From Petrotoga olearia DSM 13574 (lineage in GTDB: Bacteria > Thermotogota > Thermotogae > Petrotogales > Petrotogaceae), in NCBI RefSeq assembly GCF_002895525.1, contig NZ_AZRL01000012.1, positions 230,863 to 294,862 of the forward strand: a stretch of 64,000 bases of DNA, in the 5' to 3' direction. This document shows positions 43,732 through 52,771 of this stretch, one piece after another. Position numbers and translations under genes: made by a program. Each line of letters begins with the position of its first letter. The first letter of the stretch is position 1. Under the pieces are notes generated by a model, which saw only the letters and a list, made by a program, of their open reading frames with translations, was not told where the DNA came from and made no database searches.

Positions 43732-44772
43732 TTACTCTCCTTTTTTCAATACTTCTCTGATAAACAAGCCGGTTTCCATTCCAGTTTCAATAGTTTCCCC
43801 ATCACATTCCACTATTGGAAAAGAAGAAGTTTTTCCCTTTTTGACAACAGTAGCCTTTTTGCCGTTGTTTAAAATTACTTGACTTCCTGTTGGGTACAAA
43901 CCTACTATTGAGAAAAAAACACTTACATAATACGGATCAAAAATTAAACCGGAATATCTTAAAAGAAAACTCATCGCGTCGTATGGTGTGTTCCCTATTT
44001 CTATGTAAGAATCGTAGGCGTCTCCTATTTGTAATATTCTTACTAAAGGACTTATAGCGTTCTCTTTTAATCTCATAAAAATTCCCGTTCCGTCGTAGCG
44101 TTCGTGATGGGTGGAAATAGCATCTACAACTTCTTTTCCTATATTTTTTTGAATATTTTTTAATGTTTCATAAGCAGATACAATATGAGATCTAACCGTT
44201 ACATCTTCTAAGTCAATATAATCAAATATTACCCTTTTCCCTATCAAACTGTATCCAATGTCATGAAGTAAACACGTCTTTACCAAAGAGTCGAAGAATA
44301 CATCTGGCATATTCAATTTTGAAGCGATTATAGAGGCAATAATCGATGTGTTTATAGAATGAGAATTTAAAGCTTCACTTCCTAAGGCGTGAAATAAATT
44401 TAGTACGACTTCTTCTGTTTTTAAAAATTTCTTATAAATATCTTCTGCAAGGGAATCCAATTCTGAAGGATCGTCTTTTAAATACGTTATATCTTTTACA
44501 AATTCAAAATGTTGATGCCATTCTCGATATGTTTCCTCTTCTACAATAGGAGGAATAGATTCAAACTCTAAAGAAATTTTTTCTTCGATATTGCTTTCAA
44601 TAAAATCATTTTCATCATAAACATTGACCACCTTTATGCCATGGCTTCTCAATCTTGTAATGTCGCTAGATTTTAAAACCGTACCTTTTGGAATTAATAA
44701 AGTGGATTCTTTAAAAACATCTTCTGCAACTATTTGACCGGGTTTTAATTCATAAAAAGGAATTTTTTTCAT
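43732..44772 (-). CDS. HD-GYP-like domain protein (possible cyclic-di-GMP phosphodiesterase)
   Basis: The C-terminal half carries the metal-binding HD signature LLHDIGYSLIGK and THHERYDGTGIF. In true HD-GYP domains the last triplet is G-Y-P; here it is G-I-F, so cyclic-di-GMP hydrolysis is plausible but not assured. The N-terminal 100 residues resemble the DUF3391-type region found before many HD-GYP domains (LKPGQIVAEDVF). The ATG at 44772 gives 346 residues. It is in one transcript with the M16 peptidase and the DtxR regulator. Confidence 0.82.
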   Translation of the reverse strand: MKKIPFYELKPGQIVAEDVFKESTLLIPKGTVLKSSDITRLRSHGIKVVNVYDENDFIESNIEEKISLEFESIPPIVEEETYREWHQHFEFVKDITYLKDDPSELDSLAEDIYKKFLKTEEVVLNLFHALGSEALNSHSINTSIIASIIASKLNMPDVFFDSLVKTCLLHDIGYSLIGKRVIFDYIDLEDVTVRSHIVSAYETLKNIQKNIGKEVVDAISTHHERYDGTGIFMRLKENAISPLVRILQIGDAYDSYIEIGNTPYDAMSFLLRYSGLIFDPYYVSVFFSIVGLYPTGSQVILNNGKKATVVKKGKTSSFPIVECDGETIETGMETGLFIREVLKKGE

Positions 44773-44795
44773 AAAAAGCACCCGCCTTCAGGATT

Positions 44796-46025
44796 TTATT
44801 GATTATTTGGTGAAAGTATCGAAACATATTTATTATTAGAAAAAATATTTTTTGCCGTTTCAATAACGTTATGAATTTCAACCTTCTCTATATTTTTTAT
44901 AAATTCTTCTATTGTAATGATTTTACCATAGTTTACATACAAATCTAAAATATTCAAAGCCATAGATAAATTGTTTTCTACTTCTAAAGTTAGTTTACCG
45001 ATTAATCTATTTTTTCCATAATTGAACCATTTTTCGATTTCTTTATTATTCTTGAGGTTTTCTACAACTTCCTGTATTTTTTCGAGTAGATTTTCAAGGT
45101 TTTTCTCGGTTGTTGCCGCGTAAAATAATAGCAAACCAGCTTCTGGATAAGTTTCATAATCAGATGTGACTTCGTAAGCCAAACCTTCTTCTTCTCTGAT
45201 TTTCGAAAACAGTAGAGAGCTCATCCCACTCCCCAGAAAAGTATTGAGTACCAGTGTAGCGTAATAAGCCTTATCTAATTTCGATGGAGCTTTAAATCCT
45301 TGGACTAAATAATTGCTAGCTAAATCATTCTTGACCTTTTTGATGAAGATTTCTTTGTCAACGATCGAAGGGCTGGCAATTTTATTTTTTAAAGAATTCA
45401 AATTTGTAACACTTTTTATTCGGTTGAGTTGTTTCAATACTGAATCCTCATCGAACTTTCCTGATATTATGACTACCGTATTTTCTGGTTGGTAGTATTT
45501 GTTGTGGAACTCTTCTATTGTTGCTTTTTTTATATTCATAATGGAATCTTTGTATCCCATTATAGGCCTTGAAAAGTTTTCATCATATATATTTTTGTAT
45601 AAGTTTTCAAATACTATATTTATAGGTTCATCTTCATATGAAGAGATTTCTTCTAATATTATACCTTTTTCCTTTTCTATATCATCTTCTTTGAATAAAG
45701 GTTCATATAGGATCTCAGAAAGAATTTCGAGTGTTTCATTTACTTTTAAAGAAGGTATCTTAGCAAAAAAAACTGTAAGATTCTTTGAAGTGAAGGCATT
45801 TAAGATACCCCCTACTTCTTCAATGGGTTGTTTTATTTCGGAGGTATTTTTTCTTTTAGTAGCTCGAAAAGAAACATGTTCAATGAGATGAGATAATCCG
45901 GCACTTTCTTCTGATTCTTTTGAAGAACCTGTTTTTACACAAAAAAGTACAGACGCACTCATCATAGAATCTCTTTTTACAAGAATTACATCTAAACCAT
46001 TGTCTAATATTTTATGACTGTACAA
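44796..46025 (-). CDS. M16-family zinc peptidase (pitrilysin type)
   Basis: This is a metallopeptidase like mitochondrial processing peptidase. The 409-residue protein has the inverted zinc motif HLIEH, with the following Glu in EKGIILEEISSYED about 75 residues on. The inactive-half domain contains GFKAPSKLDKAYYATLVLNT and the R/Y pair of the family. A TTG start follows GAGGTAAAA. In bacteria such genes often sit near pnp, as here. Substrates are unknown. Confidence 0.9.
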   Translation of the reverse strand: MYSHKILDNGLDVILVKRDSMMSASVLFCVKTGSSKESEESAGLSHLIEHVSFRATKRKNTSEIKQPIEEVGGILNAFTSKNLTVFFAKIPSLKVNETLEILSEILYEPLFKEDDIEKEKGIILEEISSYEDEPINIVFENLYKNIYDENFSRPIMGYKDSIMNIKKATIEEFHNKYYQPENTVVIISGKFDEDSVLKQLNRIKSVTNLNSLKNKIASPSIVDKEIFIKKVKNDLASNYLVQGFKAPSKLDKAYYATLVLNTFLGSGMSSLLFSKIREEEGLAYEVTSDYETYPEAGLLLFYAATTEKNLENLLEKIQEVVENLKNNKEIEKWFNYGKNRLIGKLTLEVENNLSMALNILDLYVNYGKIITIEEFIKNIEKVEIHNVIETAKNIFSNNKYVSILSPNNQ

Positions 46026-46321
46026 AGTTGTTTTACCTCTTTTCTTAAATATTTTGTTTGGAAAAACTCCAAAATTACTATATTAATTATAACATAACAA
46101 TAACGATTATATCTAACATGACATATAATACAAACAACTGGATTGATAATTGCCCTAAGTAAGAAAGTCGAAGGCAAGTGTAAAATTTGTTCTAATTTTG
46201 GTTTTGCGAATCAAGGATTTTTAGATATTTTAGAAATGAAATGAGGGTACTGAAAGGGGGAAAAGTAGGTTATCTTTGAACTTTAAGAGTTTCTTAAGAC
46301 AGCATTTATATTTATAATAAA
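46026..46321. other. Intergenic region between the M16 peptidase gene and pnp
   Basis: About 300 bp without a convincing gene. On the minus strand TGTTATAAT near 46090 is an extended -10 promoter for the peptidase operon. The rest holds no strong frame or structured RNA, though a short plus-strand transcript ending at the pnp terminator cannot be excluded. Confidence 0.4.
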
Positions 46322-46350
46322 AACATGCGGTTAAAAAAGCCGCACGTTTG
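46322..46350. terminator. Terminator after pnp
   Basis: A 10-bp stem (46322-46331 with 46341-46350, one mismatch or G-T pair) follows the pnp stop codon, with a T-rich tail on the minus strand. Confidence 0.85.
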
Positions 46351-46354
46351 AATT

Positions 46355-48442
46355 TTAATTTTCCTCTTTTAATTGCTTTAATTGAAATTTTCCCTGATCT
46401 TCAACCTTCAGTACTTCAACTTTAACCTTATCGCCAATTTTAAAAGTCTGAAGTTTGTCTTTCAAGTTGGATACATGTAACATTCCAACCTTGCCGGGTA
46501 ATACTTCTACAAATATACCATATTTTTCGACCCTTCTCACTGTACCTTCAAAAATTCCGCCTTTTTCTACGTCTGCGATTGAATTTTGAATATGCATAAT
46601 AGCTTCATCAACTTTTTTTGCATCACGGCCTGTTATTTTAACTTTTCCATCATCTTCTATGTAAGCTTCAACATTGTATAGTTCACTGATCTCTTTGATA
46701 TTTTTTCCTCCGGGTCCTATTACTTCTCCTATTTTTGAAACTGGTATTTTAAAGACTTTCATTATTGGAACGTATGGAGACAGCTCTTTGCGTGGCTGTG
46801 AGATAGTGTCATACATCTTATCCAAAATCTTTAACCTTGCTATTTTTGCTTTTTCTAGAGCCTTCTGAAGAACTTCTTTATTAACCTGACTAGTTTTAAC
46901 ATCCATTTGAAAAGCGGTTATACCATCTCTAGTTCCTGCTACTTTGAAGTCCATGTCTCCAAGGTGATCCTCCATCCCTAAAATATCTGTTAAAACAACG
47001 AAATCATCGTTTTCAAAGATTAAACCCATGGCAATACCAGCTACATGTTTCTGGATAGGTACACCTGCATCCATTAAGGCCAAAGAAGCTGAACAGACAC
47101 TAGCCATTGAAGAAGAACCGTTTGATTCTAAAATTTCAGAAACGACTCTAATAGTGTAAGGAAACTCCTCGTCGCTTGGGATAAGATTTTTATGTGCCCT
47201 TTCTGCCAAATGTCCGTGGCCAATTTCTCTTCTGCTAACTCCTCTAAGTCTTTTTACTTCTCCCGTTGAAAAAGGTGGAAAATTATAATGGAGCATGAAT
47301 CTCTTTTCTTCGTCGCTGAATATAGTATCAATAACTTGAACATCCAAAGGAGCACCTAATGTAACAGTTCCGAGAGATTGAGTTTCCCCTCTGGTAAAAA
47401 GAGCAGAACCGTGCACTCTTGGTATCAATCCCACTTCACAGGTAATGTCTCTAATTTCATCACAATTTCTTCCATCAACTCTTTTGTTCTCTTGAATGAT
47501 CATCTTTCGCATCGATTCTTGAAGTTTGTCCTCAAACGCATTTTCTAAGAAACGTTTTTTGTCTTGGAAAAAAGCAACACTCCATTTTTCCAAAAATTCT
47601 TCTTCAAATTTTTTCATTACATTCTTTTTGTACTCTGATATGACTTTGTCCCTATTTTTTTTGCCTTTTGTGAGCAGTACGTTTTTTAATTCTTCCTCGT
47701 CTGTGAGTGACAGGTAATCTTCAATAAATTCTTTTGGAATTATTTCTTTTTGAACTTCCCATTTTTCAATGTTAAATTCTGAAAGAAACTCTTCTTCAAT
47801 TGATATAATTTCTTTTATTTTTTCCTGTGCAAACATCAGAGCATCGACCATCTCTTCTTCCGAAACTTCCAGTGATTCACCTTCCACCATTGTAATTGCA
47901 TCTTTAGTTCCTGCAACTACCATGTCGATTTTAGAATTTTTTAGTTGTTCTTGGGTTGGGAAGGCAACGAACTGTCCATCAACGTATCCTATTCTTACTC
48001 CTGCAACAATACCATCAAATGGGATAGGTGAAAGATTTAAGGCTAATGATGCACCTGTTATACCCCATGTTTCTATGCTGTCGTCATTCAACATTGAAAA
48101 TACGGTAGTTATGACTTGAACCTCGTTGAAGAAATTCTCTGGAAACAAAGGTCTAATCGGTCTATCGATGAGTCTTGCGGCTAATATAGCTTCGTCACTT
48201 GGCTTTCCTTCCCTTTTTATAAATCCTCCCGGGATTTTCCCGACCGCATAGAATTTTTCCTGAAATTCTACGGTTAACGGGAAAAAATCTTGGCCTTTAA
48301 CCGCATCTTCCGAAGCGTCTGCTGTAACTAATATCGTTGACTCGTTAAAAGTCAGCATCACTGAGCCAAGAGACTGTTTGGCAACTTTACCATGTTCAAT
48401 ACGTAATTTTCTCCCGAACAGTTCTTTTTCCAATACTTTCAT
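46355..48442 (-). CDS. pnp: Polyribonucleotide nucleotidyltransferase (PNPase)
   Basis: PNPase degrades RNA from the 3' end with phosphate and is a core mRNA-decay enzyme. Two RNase PH-like domains are present, with [15 protein letters not shown] early and [24 protein letters not shown] and GHGHLAERA late. A C-terminal KH domain has [15 protein letters not shown], and the S1 domain has [21 protein letters not shown]. The ATG at 48442 has GGAGGT 6 bp upstream (695 residues). It follows rpsO after a terminator, the order common in bacteria. Confidence 0.96.
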   Translation of the reverse strand: MKVLEKELFGRKLRIEHGKVAKQSLGSVMLTFNESTILVTADASEDAVKGQDFFPLTVEFQEKFYAVGKIPGGFIKREGKPSDEAILAARLIDRPIRPLFPENFFNEVQVITTVFSMLNDDSIETWGITGASLALNLSPIPFDGIVAGVRIGYVDGQFVAFPTQEQLKNSKIDMVVAGTKDAITMVEGESLEVSEEEMVDALMFAQEKIKEIISIEEEFLSEFNIEKWEVQKEIIPKEFIEDYLSLTDEEELKNVLLTKGKKNRDKVISEYKKNVMKKFEEEFLEKWSVAFFQDKKRFLENAFEDKLQESMRKMIIQENKRVDGRNCDEIRDITCEVGLIPRVHGSALFTRGETQSLGTVTLGAPLDVQVIDTIFSDEEKRFMLHYNFPPFSTGEVKRLRGVSRREIGHGHLAERAHKNLIPSDEEFPYTIRVVSEILESNGSSSMASVCSASLALMDAGVPIQKHVAGIAMGLIFENDDFVVLTDILGMEDHLGDMDFKVAGTRDGITAFQMDVKTSQVNKEVLQKALEKAKIARLKILDKMYDTISQPRKELSPYVPIMKVFKIPVSKIGEVIGPGGKNIKEISELYNVEAYIEDDGKVKITGRDAKKVDEAIMHIQNSIADVEKGGIFEGTVRRVEKYGIFVEVLPGKVGMLHVSNLKDKLQTFKIGDKVKVEVLKVEDQGKFQLKQLKEEN

Positions 48443-48465
48443 TCTCACACCTCCAATATAAAAAC

Positions 48466-48489
48466 AAAACGGAGCTTATGCCCCGCTTT
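48466..48489 (-). terminator. Terminator or attenuator between rpsO and pnp
   Basis: On the minus strand a 10-bp stem with G-T pairs (AAAGCGGGGC with GCTCCGTTTT) and a T-rich tail lies after rpsO. Read-through would supply pnp, as no other strong promoter is seen before it. Confidence 0.7.
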
Positions 48490-48503
48490 TTGAAAATTTG
48501 TTA

Positions 48504-48779
48504 TCAACCTCTTATACCTAATTTATTGATAATTTCTTGATAAACTAAGGGTTTGTTTTTTCTCAAATATTTGAGCATCTTTCTTCTTTTTCCTACCATC
48601 ATCATCAATCCACGTCTACTATGGTAATCTTTTGGGTGCTGTTTCAAATGTTCTGTTAAATGCTTGATTCTAGCAGAAAGTAAAGCTATCTGTACTTCAA
48701 CAGAACCAGTATCTTTGTCGTTGACTTTAAATTCTTCAATAAGCTCTTCTTTTTTTTCGGGGTCCAATCCTCTAGACAT
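48504..48779 (-). CDS. rpsO: 30S ribosomal protein S15
   Basis: S15 binds the central domain of 16S rRNA. From the ATG at 48779 the protein has 91 residues, with [42 protein letters not shown] and the C-terminal LGIRG end. GGAGGT lies 10 bp upstream. A longer frame starting at 48800 would add 7 residues not seen in the family. Confidence 0.96.
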   Translation of the reverse strand: MSRGLDPEKKEELIEEFKVNDKDTGSVEVQIALLSARIKHLTEHLKQHPKDYHSRRGLMMMVGKRRKMLKYLRKNKPLVYQEIINKLGIRG

Positions 48780-48861
48780 CTTTTCTATAACCTCCTGCAA
48801 ACTATTCCTTTAACCAAGTAAAGGGGTTACACCCTAAACTGAGTTGAAGGTACTAAAATAT

Positions 48862-48890
48862 ATTATACAATTATATCTTCATTTTGTCAA
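48862..48890 (-). promoter_or_regulatory. Consensus promoter of rpsO-pnp
   Basis: On the minus strand TTGACA (48885-48890), a 17-bp spacer and TATAAT (48862-48867) form a perfect promoter. Its -35 box lies inside the end of trxB, so rpsO-pnp has its own promoter despite the short gap. Confidence 0.9.
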
Positions 48891-49901
48891 ATTTGTTGAT
48901 GCAGTTGATGATATTTGATCTTCATTGATGTATTCTCGAATAGCATGTGAAGCAGCAATAGCTCCATCAGATACAGCGGTTACAATTTGTCTGATCTCTT
49001 TATGTCTTATATCTCCTGCTGCATAAATACCTTTAACTTTTGTTTCCATATTTTGGTCTGTAATTAGGAAACCATATTCGTCAACATCGAAAAGATCAGT
49101 ATTTAAAAAACTAGTTTCTGGTACTAATCCAACGAAAATAAAAACTCCATCGAAAGGTTCTTCATATGCTTCACCACTTTTTACATTTTTTATGACTAAA
49201 CTTTCGACTTTATCTTTGCCTTTAATTTCTTCAACGACTGAATTCCATTTAAATTTTATGTTTTTTCGAGAAAAGGCTCTATTTTGATAGAGTTTATCTG
49301 CTCTTAGTTTATCCCTTCTATGAATTATATAAACTTCTTTAGCTATGTTTGATAAATAAACAGCTTCTTCTACAGCTGTATTTCCTCCTCCTACGACGGC
49401 AACCTTTTTATTCTTAAAAAAATGACCATCGCACGACGCACAGTAAGAAACTCCCTTGGAGGAAAGTTCTTCTTCGCCTTTAACTCCTAATTTTCGAGGG
49501 TTAGATCCACTTGCTATTATTATTGCTTTTGATTTAATTGTTTTCCCATTTTCCATAACAACCATTTTTTTGGAGCCTTCATCCTTATCTGCCGTGAGGC
49601 CGTCTATCAATTCTATAACCTTTCCGTCATAAAAGTCCGCTCCGAAGTTCTCCGCATGTTCTTTCATTAAAGAGGAAAGTTCTTCACCTCTTATGGTTTT
49701 AAAGCCGGGATAATTTTCTATAACATCCGTTAAATTCATTTGACCGCCTTCAACGGCTTTTTCAATTATAAGTGCAGAAGCCCCACCTTGTAAGGCATAT
49801 ATAGCAGCTGCAATTCCAGCAGGTCCACCACCGATTATTACTATGTCGTATTGTTGTTTTATTTCGGATTTTTTGTTGACTCCATCAACATTAAAAAACA
49901 T
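48879..49901 (-). CDS. trxB: Thioredoxin reductase
   Basis: TrxB transfers electrons from NAD(P)H via FAD to a redox-active disulfide partner. The FAD motif is VIIGGGPAGIAAAIYALQGG, the active site is CASCDGHFF, the pyridine nucleotide motif is VVGGGNTAVEEAVYL, and the C-terminal FAD motif is GIYAAGDIR. At 340 residues it is slightly long, with a 17-residue N-terminal extension. The segment DGLTADKDEGSKK (about residues 98-110) looks like an insertion in a surface loop and contains the 20-bp sequence shared with the IS110 gene. It is co-transcribed with the disulfide oxidoreductase upstream. Confidence 0.95.
   Translation of the reverse strand: MFFNVDGVNKKSEIKQQYDIVIIGGGPAGIAAAIYALQGGASALIIEKAVEGGQMNLTDVIENYPGFKTIRGEELSSLMKEHAENFGADFYDGKVIELIDGLTADKDEGSKKMVVMENGKTIKSKAIIIASGSNPRKLGVKGEEELSSKGVSYCASCDGHFFKNKKVAVVGGGNTAVEEAVYLSNIAKEVYIIHRRDKLRADKLYQNRAFSRKNIKFKWNSVVEEIKGKDKVESLVIKNVKSGEAYEEPFDGVFIFVGLVPETSFLNTDLFDVDEYGFLITDQNMETKVKGIYAAGDIRHKEIRQIVTAVSDGAIAASHAIREYINEDQISSTASTNLTK
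49581..49600. repeat. Dispersed 20-bp sequence within trxB
   Basis: This 20-bp sequence is identical to 13082-13101 in the IS110 transposase gene, and 38570-38588 differs by one base. In both genes it encodes Leu-Thr-Ala-Asp-Lys-Asp in the same frame, at sites where an insertion in the protein is plausible. Confidence 0.6.
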
Positions 49902-49923
49902 GTAAGGACCTCCTTAAACTGTT

Positions 49924-50595
49924 CTATTCAACAGCTTTTAAAACTTCTTCCACAAAACTATTTTCTGGGTAGGCTCCTACAAACTCTCCTTTTTTTACCC
50001 ACGTACCGTTTTCTTTTACTTCTATCACAGTGTGAGGGACGGAACTGACACCATATTCGAAGGATATACTATCGAATTCGTTTGCTTCAATCATTTCTCC
50101 TATTATGTTAGGGTTTAACATAGCTGTTTGATGAGCAGCAAAAACAGCCCTAGGGCAGTATGGGCAAGTAGGAGTCACGAAAACTCTGATTCTTACATTT
50201 TTGTCTATCTGCGATAATTTTTCTTTGTTTTCATCATTGAAAGAGTCTACACTTTTATTAGAAACAGCTATGATATTTTGAAGAAAAGTGGTGAACTCAT
50301 AACCCGATGGTATCCCATAGTATCTAATTCTGTAATCTCTTCCTTCGTTATCTAATATTAGCATAGCTGGTAATAGATCTTTTTCAATATCGTAATTGTT
50401 GATTTCCTGAGAATCAGAGTGGTAGATATTAACCATTATCCTTTCATCTAATTCCTTGAGTTCTCCAAGTAACTGTTCAACTATTTCTGAGTACTCTCCA
50501 TCATTTTTAACTAATAGTATTTGAACCGGTTCCGTCAATTTCTCTAAAATTTCTCTTACCTTATTTTGTGTTTCTTTGTCCAAGATTTTTTCCAT
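49924..50595 (-). CDS. Glutaredoxin-like protein disulfide oxidoreductase (PDO)
   Basis: PDO proteins of thermophiles have two thioredoxin folds and take part in cytosolic disulfide exchange. The 223-residue protein has the C-terminal active site TPTCPYCPRAVFAAH and its cis-Pro loop SSVPHTVIE. The N-terminal domain (VQILLVKNDGEY) has no Cys-x2-Cys, so only one redox site is present. It lies just upstream of trxB, its likely reductase. An operator-like palindrome is placed between its promoter boxes. Confidence 0.9.
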   Translation of the reverse strand: MEKILDKETQNKVREILEKLTEPVQILLVKNDGEYSEIVEQLLGELKELDERIMVNIYHSDSQEINNYDIEKDLLPAMLILDNEGRDYRIRYYGIPSGYEFTTFLQNIIAVSNKSVDSFNDENKEKLSQIDKNVRIRVFVTPTCPYCPRAVFAAHQTAMLNPNIIGEMIEANEFDSISFEYGVSSVPHTVIEVKENGTWVKKGEFVGAYPENSFVEEVLKAVE

Positions 50596-50624
50596 ATTTT
50601 AAAAACCTCCATCTGTTATAATGT

Positions 50625-50653
50625 ATTATATATACCCTATATAGGTATATTAA
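50625..50653 (-). promoter_or_regulatory. Promoter with operator palindrome for the PDO-trxB operon
   Basis: On the minus strand TTAATA (50648-50653), a 17-bp spacer and TATAAT (50625-50630) lie 30 bp before the PDO start. Between and around them, ATATACC (50630-50636) and GGTATAT (50644-50650) form an inverted repeat spaced by 7 bp, the position of a repressor operator. The arms resemble the TACC/GGTA-type sites of CsoR/CstR-family regulators. Confidence 0.65.
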
Positions 50654-50669
50654 CATATTTTGATTGAAT

Positions 50670-51191
50670 CTACTTTAAAATTCTATACGCTTTGTTAATT
50701 TTTGATGATTTAACTATTGTTGTGAAAAATAATAGAATAGACGGTATTATTATTACTAAGGGATTTAGTATTACAGAAACTGACAAGAATATTTTATCCA
50801 TGAAATAATAAAAAGATACAGCGAAAAGAAAAGCTTCAACACCTCTCATTAGTATTTTTTTTGAGAGAAAATTGCTAAAGTATGTTTTTTTTGAATACCC
50901 AAAAGAGAGAACCGTAATTTTGAACCTTTCATGATATTTTTTCGTGGCAGCGTCAAAAGATCTAAGATAAAATAAGAGCAAAATAAAGAATGTAATTATC
51001 TCCATTAGCGCTGTTAAACCGTTTAAATACTTCAAATAAAAACATACCAGCAAAAAAGATATTGCTCCGTATATGTTAAAATAATCTACGAAGTGATAGG
51101 GTTCTCTGTTCTTCATGATCAAAAATTTGATAACAGCAAAGGCTATTAAAAAACTGACTGCGTTGGTAAACAATGACTTTAATAATACCAT
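50670..51191 (-). CDS. Uncharacterised membrane protein
   Basis: No family recognised. The 173-residue protein has about five hydrophobic segments (for example VSFLIAFAVIKFLIM and IISFLLVCFYLKY-type helices) separated by short basic loops, including a stretch KKYHERFKITVLSFGYSKKTYFSN. A CTGAGGTAA ribosome-binding site precedes the ATG. It lies 18 bp after the stomatin gene on the same strand and could be part of the NfeD-stomatin transcript. Confidence 0.6.
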   Translation of the reverse strand: MVLLKSLFTNAVSFLIAFAVIKFLIMKNREPYHFVDYFNIYGAISFLLVCFYLKYLNGLTALMEIITFFILLLFYLRSFDAATKKYHERFKITVLSFGYSKKTYFSNFLSKKILMRGVEAFLFAVSFYYFMDKIFLSVSVILNPLVIIIPSILLFFTTIVKSSKINKAYRILK

Positions 51192-51209
51192 AAAAATTAC
51201 CTCAGAACT

Positions 51210-52139
51210 TTATTCTTTATTTTCTGGATTACTTTCAGAAATTGTGTCGTTTCTTGAAATATCAGCCATAGCAGCTACAGAACTCAATATTCCTGAAATT
51301 TCATACGGCATAAATACCTTTGTTGATTTTCCGTCTGAGATTGCCTTTAATGCTTCAAAATATCTTATTGTTATCAAGTCTTTTGTAGGATTACCTTTAT
51401 GAATTGAGTCGAAAACTTTAAGAATTGCCTCGGCTTCTCCATCAGCTTCAATACTTAATTTATATTTTTGGGCATCAGCTTTTTTCTTAACAGCTTCTGC
51501 TTCACCTTCGGCTTTTAATATTGCAGCATTTCTGTCTCCTTCCGCTTTGGTAATTTGTGACTGTTTGTACCCTTCGGCCTCTAATATAACGGCTCTTTTC
51601 ATTCTTTCAGCCTTCATTTGTTTGCTCATTGCGTCCATAATATCTTGAGGTGGATCGATCTTTTTTATCTCTACTCTTGTGATTCTTACTCCCCATTTGT
51701 CGGTGGCTTCATCAAGTACTTCTCTGAGTTTCGTGTTGATTCTTTCCCTAGAGGTTAATGTTTGATCTAATTCTAACTCTCCAATTACGTTCCTTAAATT
51801 TGTTTGAGCTAACTTAACAGCTGCTGAGGTAAAATCTCCAACGTTGTAAACTACTCTATAAGCATCAGTTACCTCGTAATATATAACGGCATCAACGGTA
51901 ACTATAACGTTATCCCTAGTGATAACCTCTTGAGGTGGAACATCGATCACCATTTCTCTTAAATCTACTTTAGTTATTCTTTCTATGAAAGGCATGATGA
52001 AATTCAATCCCGGATCAGCCTGTCTATGATATTTCCCCAATCTTTCCACCAAACCTTTTTCGTAGGGACGTATAATTTTCAAACTCATTGATACAATAAA
52101 GATCAAAAATAGAACTACTATTATCAATATTACCAACAT
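51210..52139 (-). CDS. Stomatin/SPFH-domain membrane protein (slipin type)
   Basis: SPFH proteins form large oligomers on membrane microdomains and often pair with NfeD. An N-terminal membrane helix (residues 1-20) precedes the SPFH domain, with [54 protein letters not shown] and a long helical [19 protein letters not shown] segment. The ATG at 52139 is preferred over the GTG at 52151. The gene follows the NfeD-like gene by 35 bp, the usual partner order. Confidence 0.92.
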   Translation of the reverse strand: MLVILIIVVLFLIFIVSMSLKIIRPYEKGLVERLGKYHRQADPGLNFIMPFIERITKVDLREMVIDVPPQEVITRDNVIVTVDAVIYYEVTDAYRVVYNVGDFTSAAVKLAQTNLRNVIGELELDQTLTSRERINTKLREVLDEATDKWGVRITRVEIKKIDPPQDIMDAMSKQMKAERMKRAVILEAEGYKQSQITKAEGDRNAAILKAEGEAEAVKKKADAQKYKLSIEADGEAEAILKVFDSIHKGNPTKDLITIRYFEALKAISDGKSTKVFMPYEISGILSSVAAMADISRNDTISESNPENKE

Positions 52140-52186
52140 TCTTTTCCCCACCTTTCTTTTTCAAATTTTGTTCACCAAAAAATATC

Positions 52187-52654
52187 TTACTCTTTGATAT
52201 CTTTTTTTTGATTATCTTCAGGGGCTTTAAGTTTTTTTATGTACACAAAATTGGCGCTTTTTTTTGTTATTACAACATCATCCCCCACATTAAAATTGGT
52301 TTCTTCGTCTTCCGGATACGCTCTCCACTCGTCTCCCTTTATTTTAACGATGATTCTTCCTTCCTCATCAATCTTACTCACCTTGCCGTTCATACCAACA
52401 AATTGGTCTTGATAAGGTTTGATAGTAGAAGAACCTTTGTACAAATTTTTTACGATTTTTCTTGTCGAGATCCACAGCAAAAAAGAAACGATTAAGAATA
52501 TTAACAAATTTAAAACAACAGATGAAATAAATAAAGAAGCAATAGCTGCTACTCCAGCTCCTATGGCGAACCATAGAAAGAAAAAAGATGGTAGTATAGC
52601 TTCAGCGATCGCAAAAATTATTGCAAAAATAACCCAAATACCCCATTGACCCAT
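52187..52654 (-). CDS. NfeD-like membrane protein
   Basis: This is a short-type NfeD with three or four membrane helices (residues 1-70, WVIFAIIFAIAEAILPSFFF and LLIFLIVSFLLWIS) and a C-terminal OB-fold with GMNGKVSKIDEEGRIIVKIKG. NfeD partners SPFH proteins at membranes. ATG 52654 is preferred; a frame beginning 9 bp earlier is possible. A hairpin immediately precedes the ribosome-binding site. Confidence 0.9.
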   Translation of the reverse strand: MGQWGIWVIFAIIFAIAEAILPSFFFLWFAIGAGVAAIASLFISSVVLNLLIFLIVSFLLWISTRKIVKNLYKGSSTIKPYQDQFVGMNGKVSKIDEEGRIIVKIKGDEWRAYPEDEETNFNVGDDVVITKKSANFVYIKKLKAPEDNQKKDIKE

Positions 52655-52669
52655 AATTATCACCTCACG

Positions 52670-52771
52670 TCATTTGCGAAGCAAATGAGAATTAGGATGT
52701 TACTTCTAAAGCATTGCAAAAAAGACCTTTTTGCACATCACAGTAAAACCATTTTGCAAAAAACAGCAAAA
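52670..52771. other. Three hairpins with TTTGC/GCAAA-type arms
   Basis: The gap between nfeD and rnz contains three successive hairpins. TCATTTGC/GCAAATGA is at 52670-52688, GCAAAAA/TTTTTGC at 52716-52734, and ATTTTGC/GCAAAAT at 52751-52772. All share similar arm sequence. The last two may terminate rnz transcription, while the first sits directly before the nfeD ribosome-binding site. Confidence 0.6.

Noticed and set aside
46026..46321. A small RNA gene upstream of the pnp terminator on the plus strand
   Set aside because: A terminator is present but no convincing plus-strand promoter or stable structure was found, so it is left as an empty spacer.
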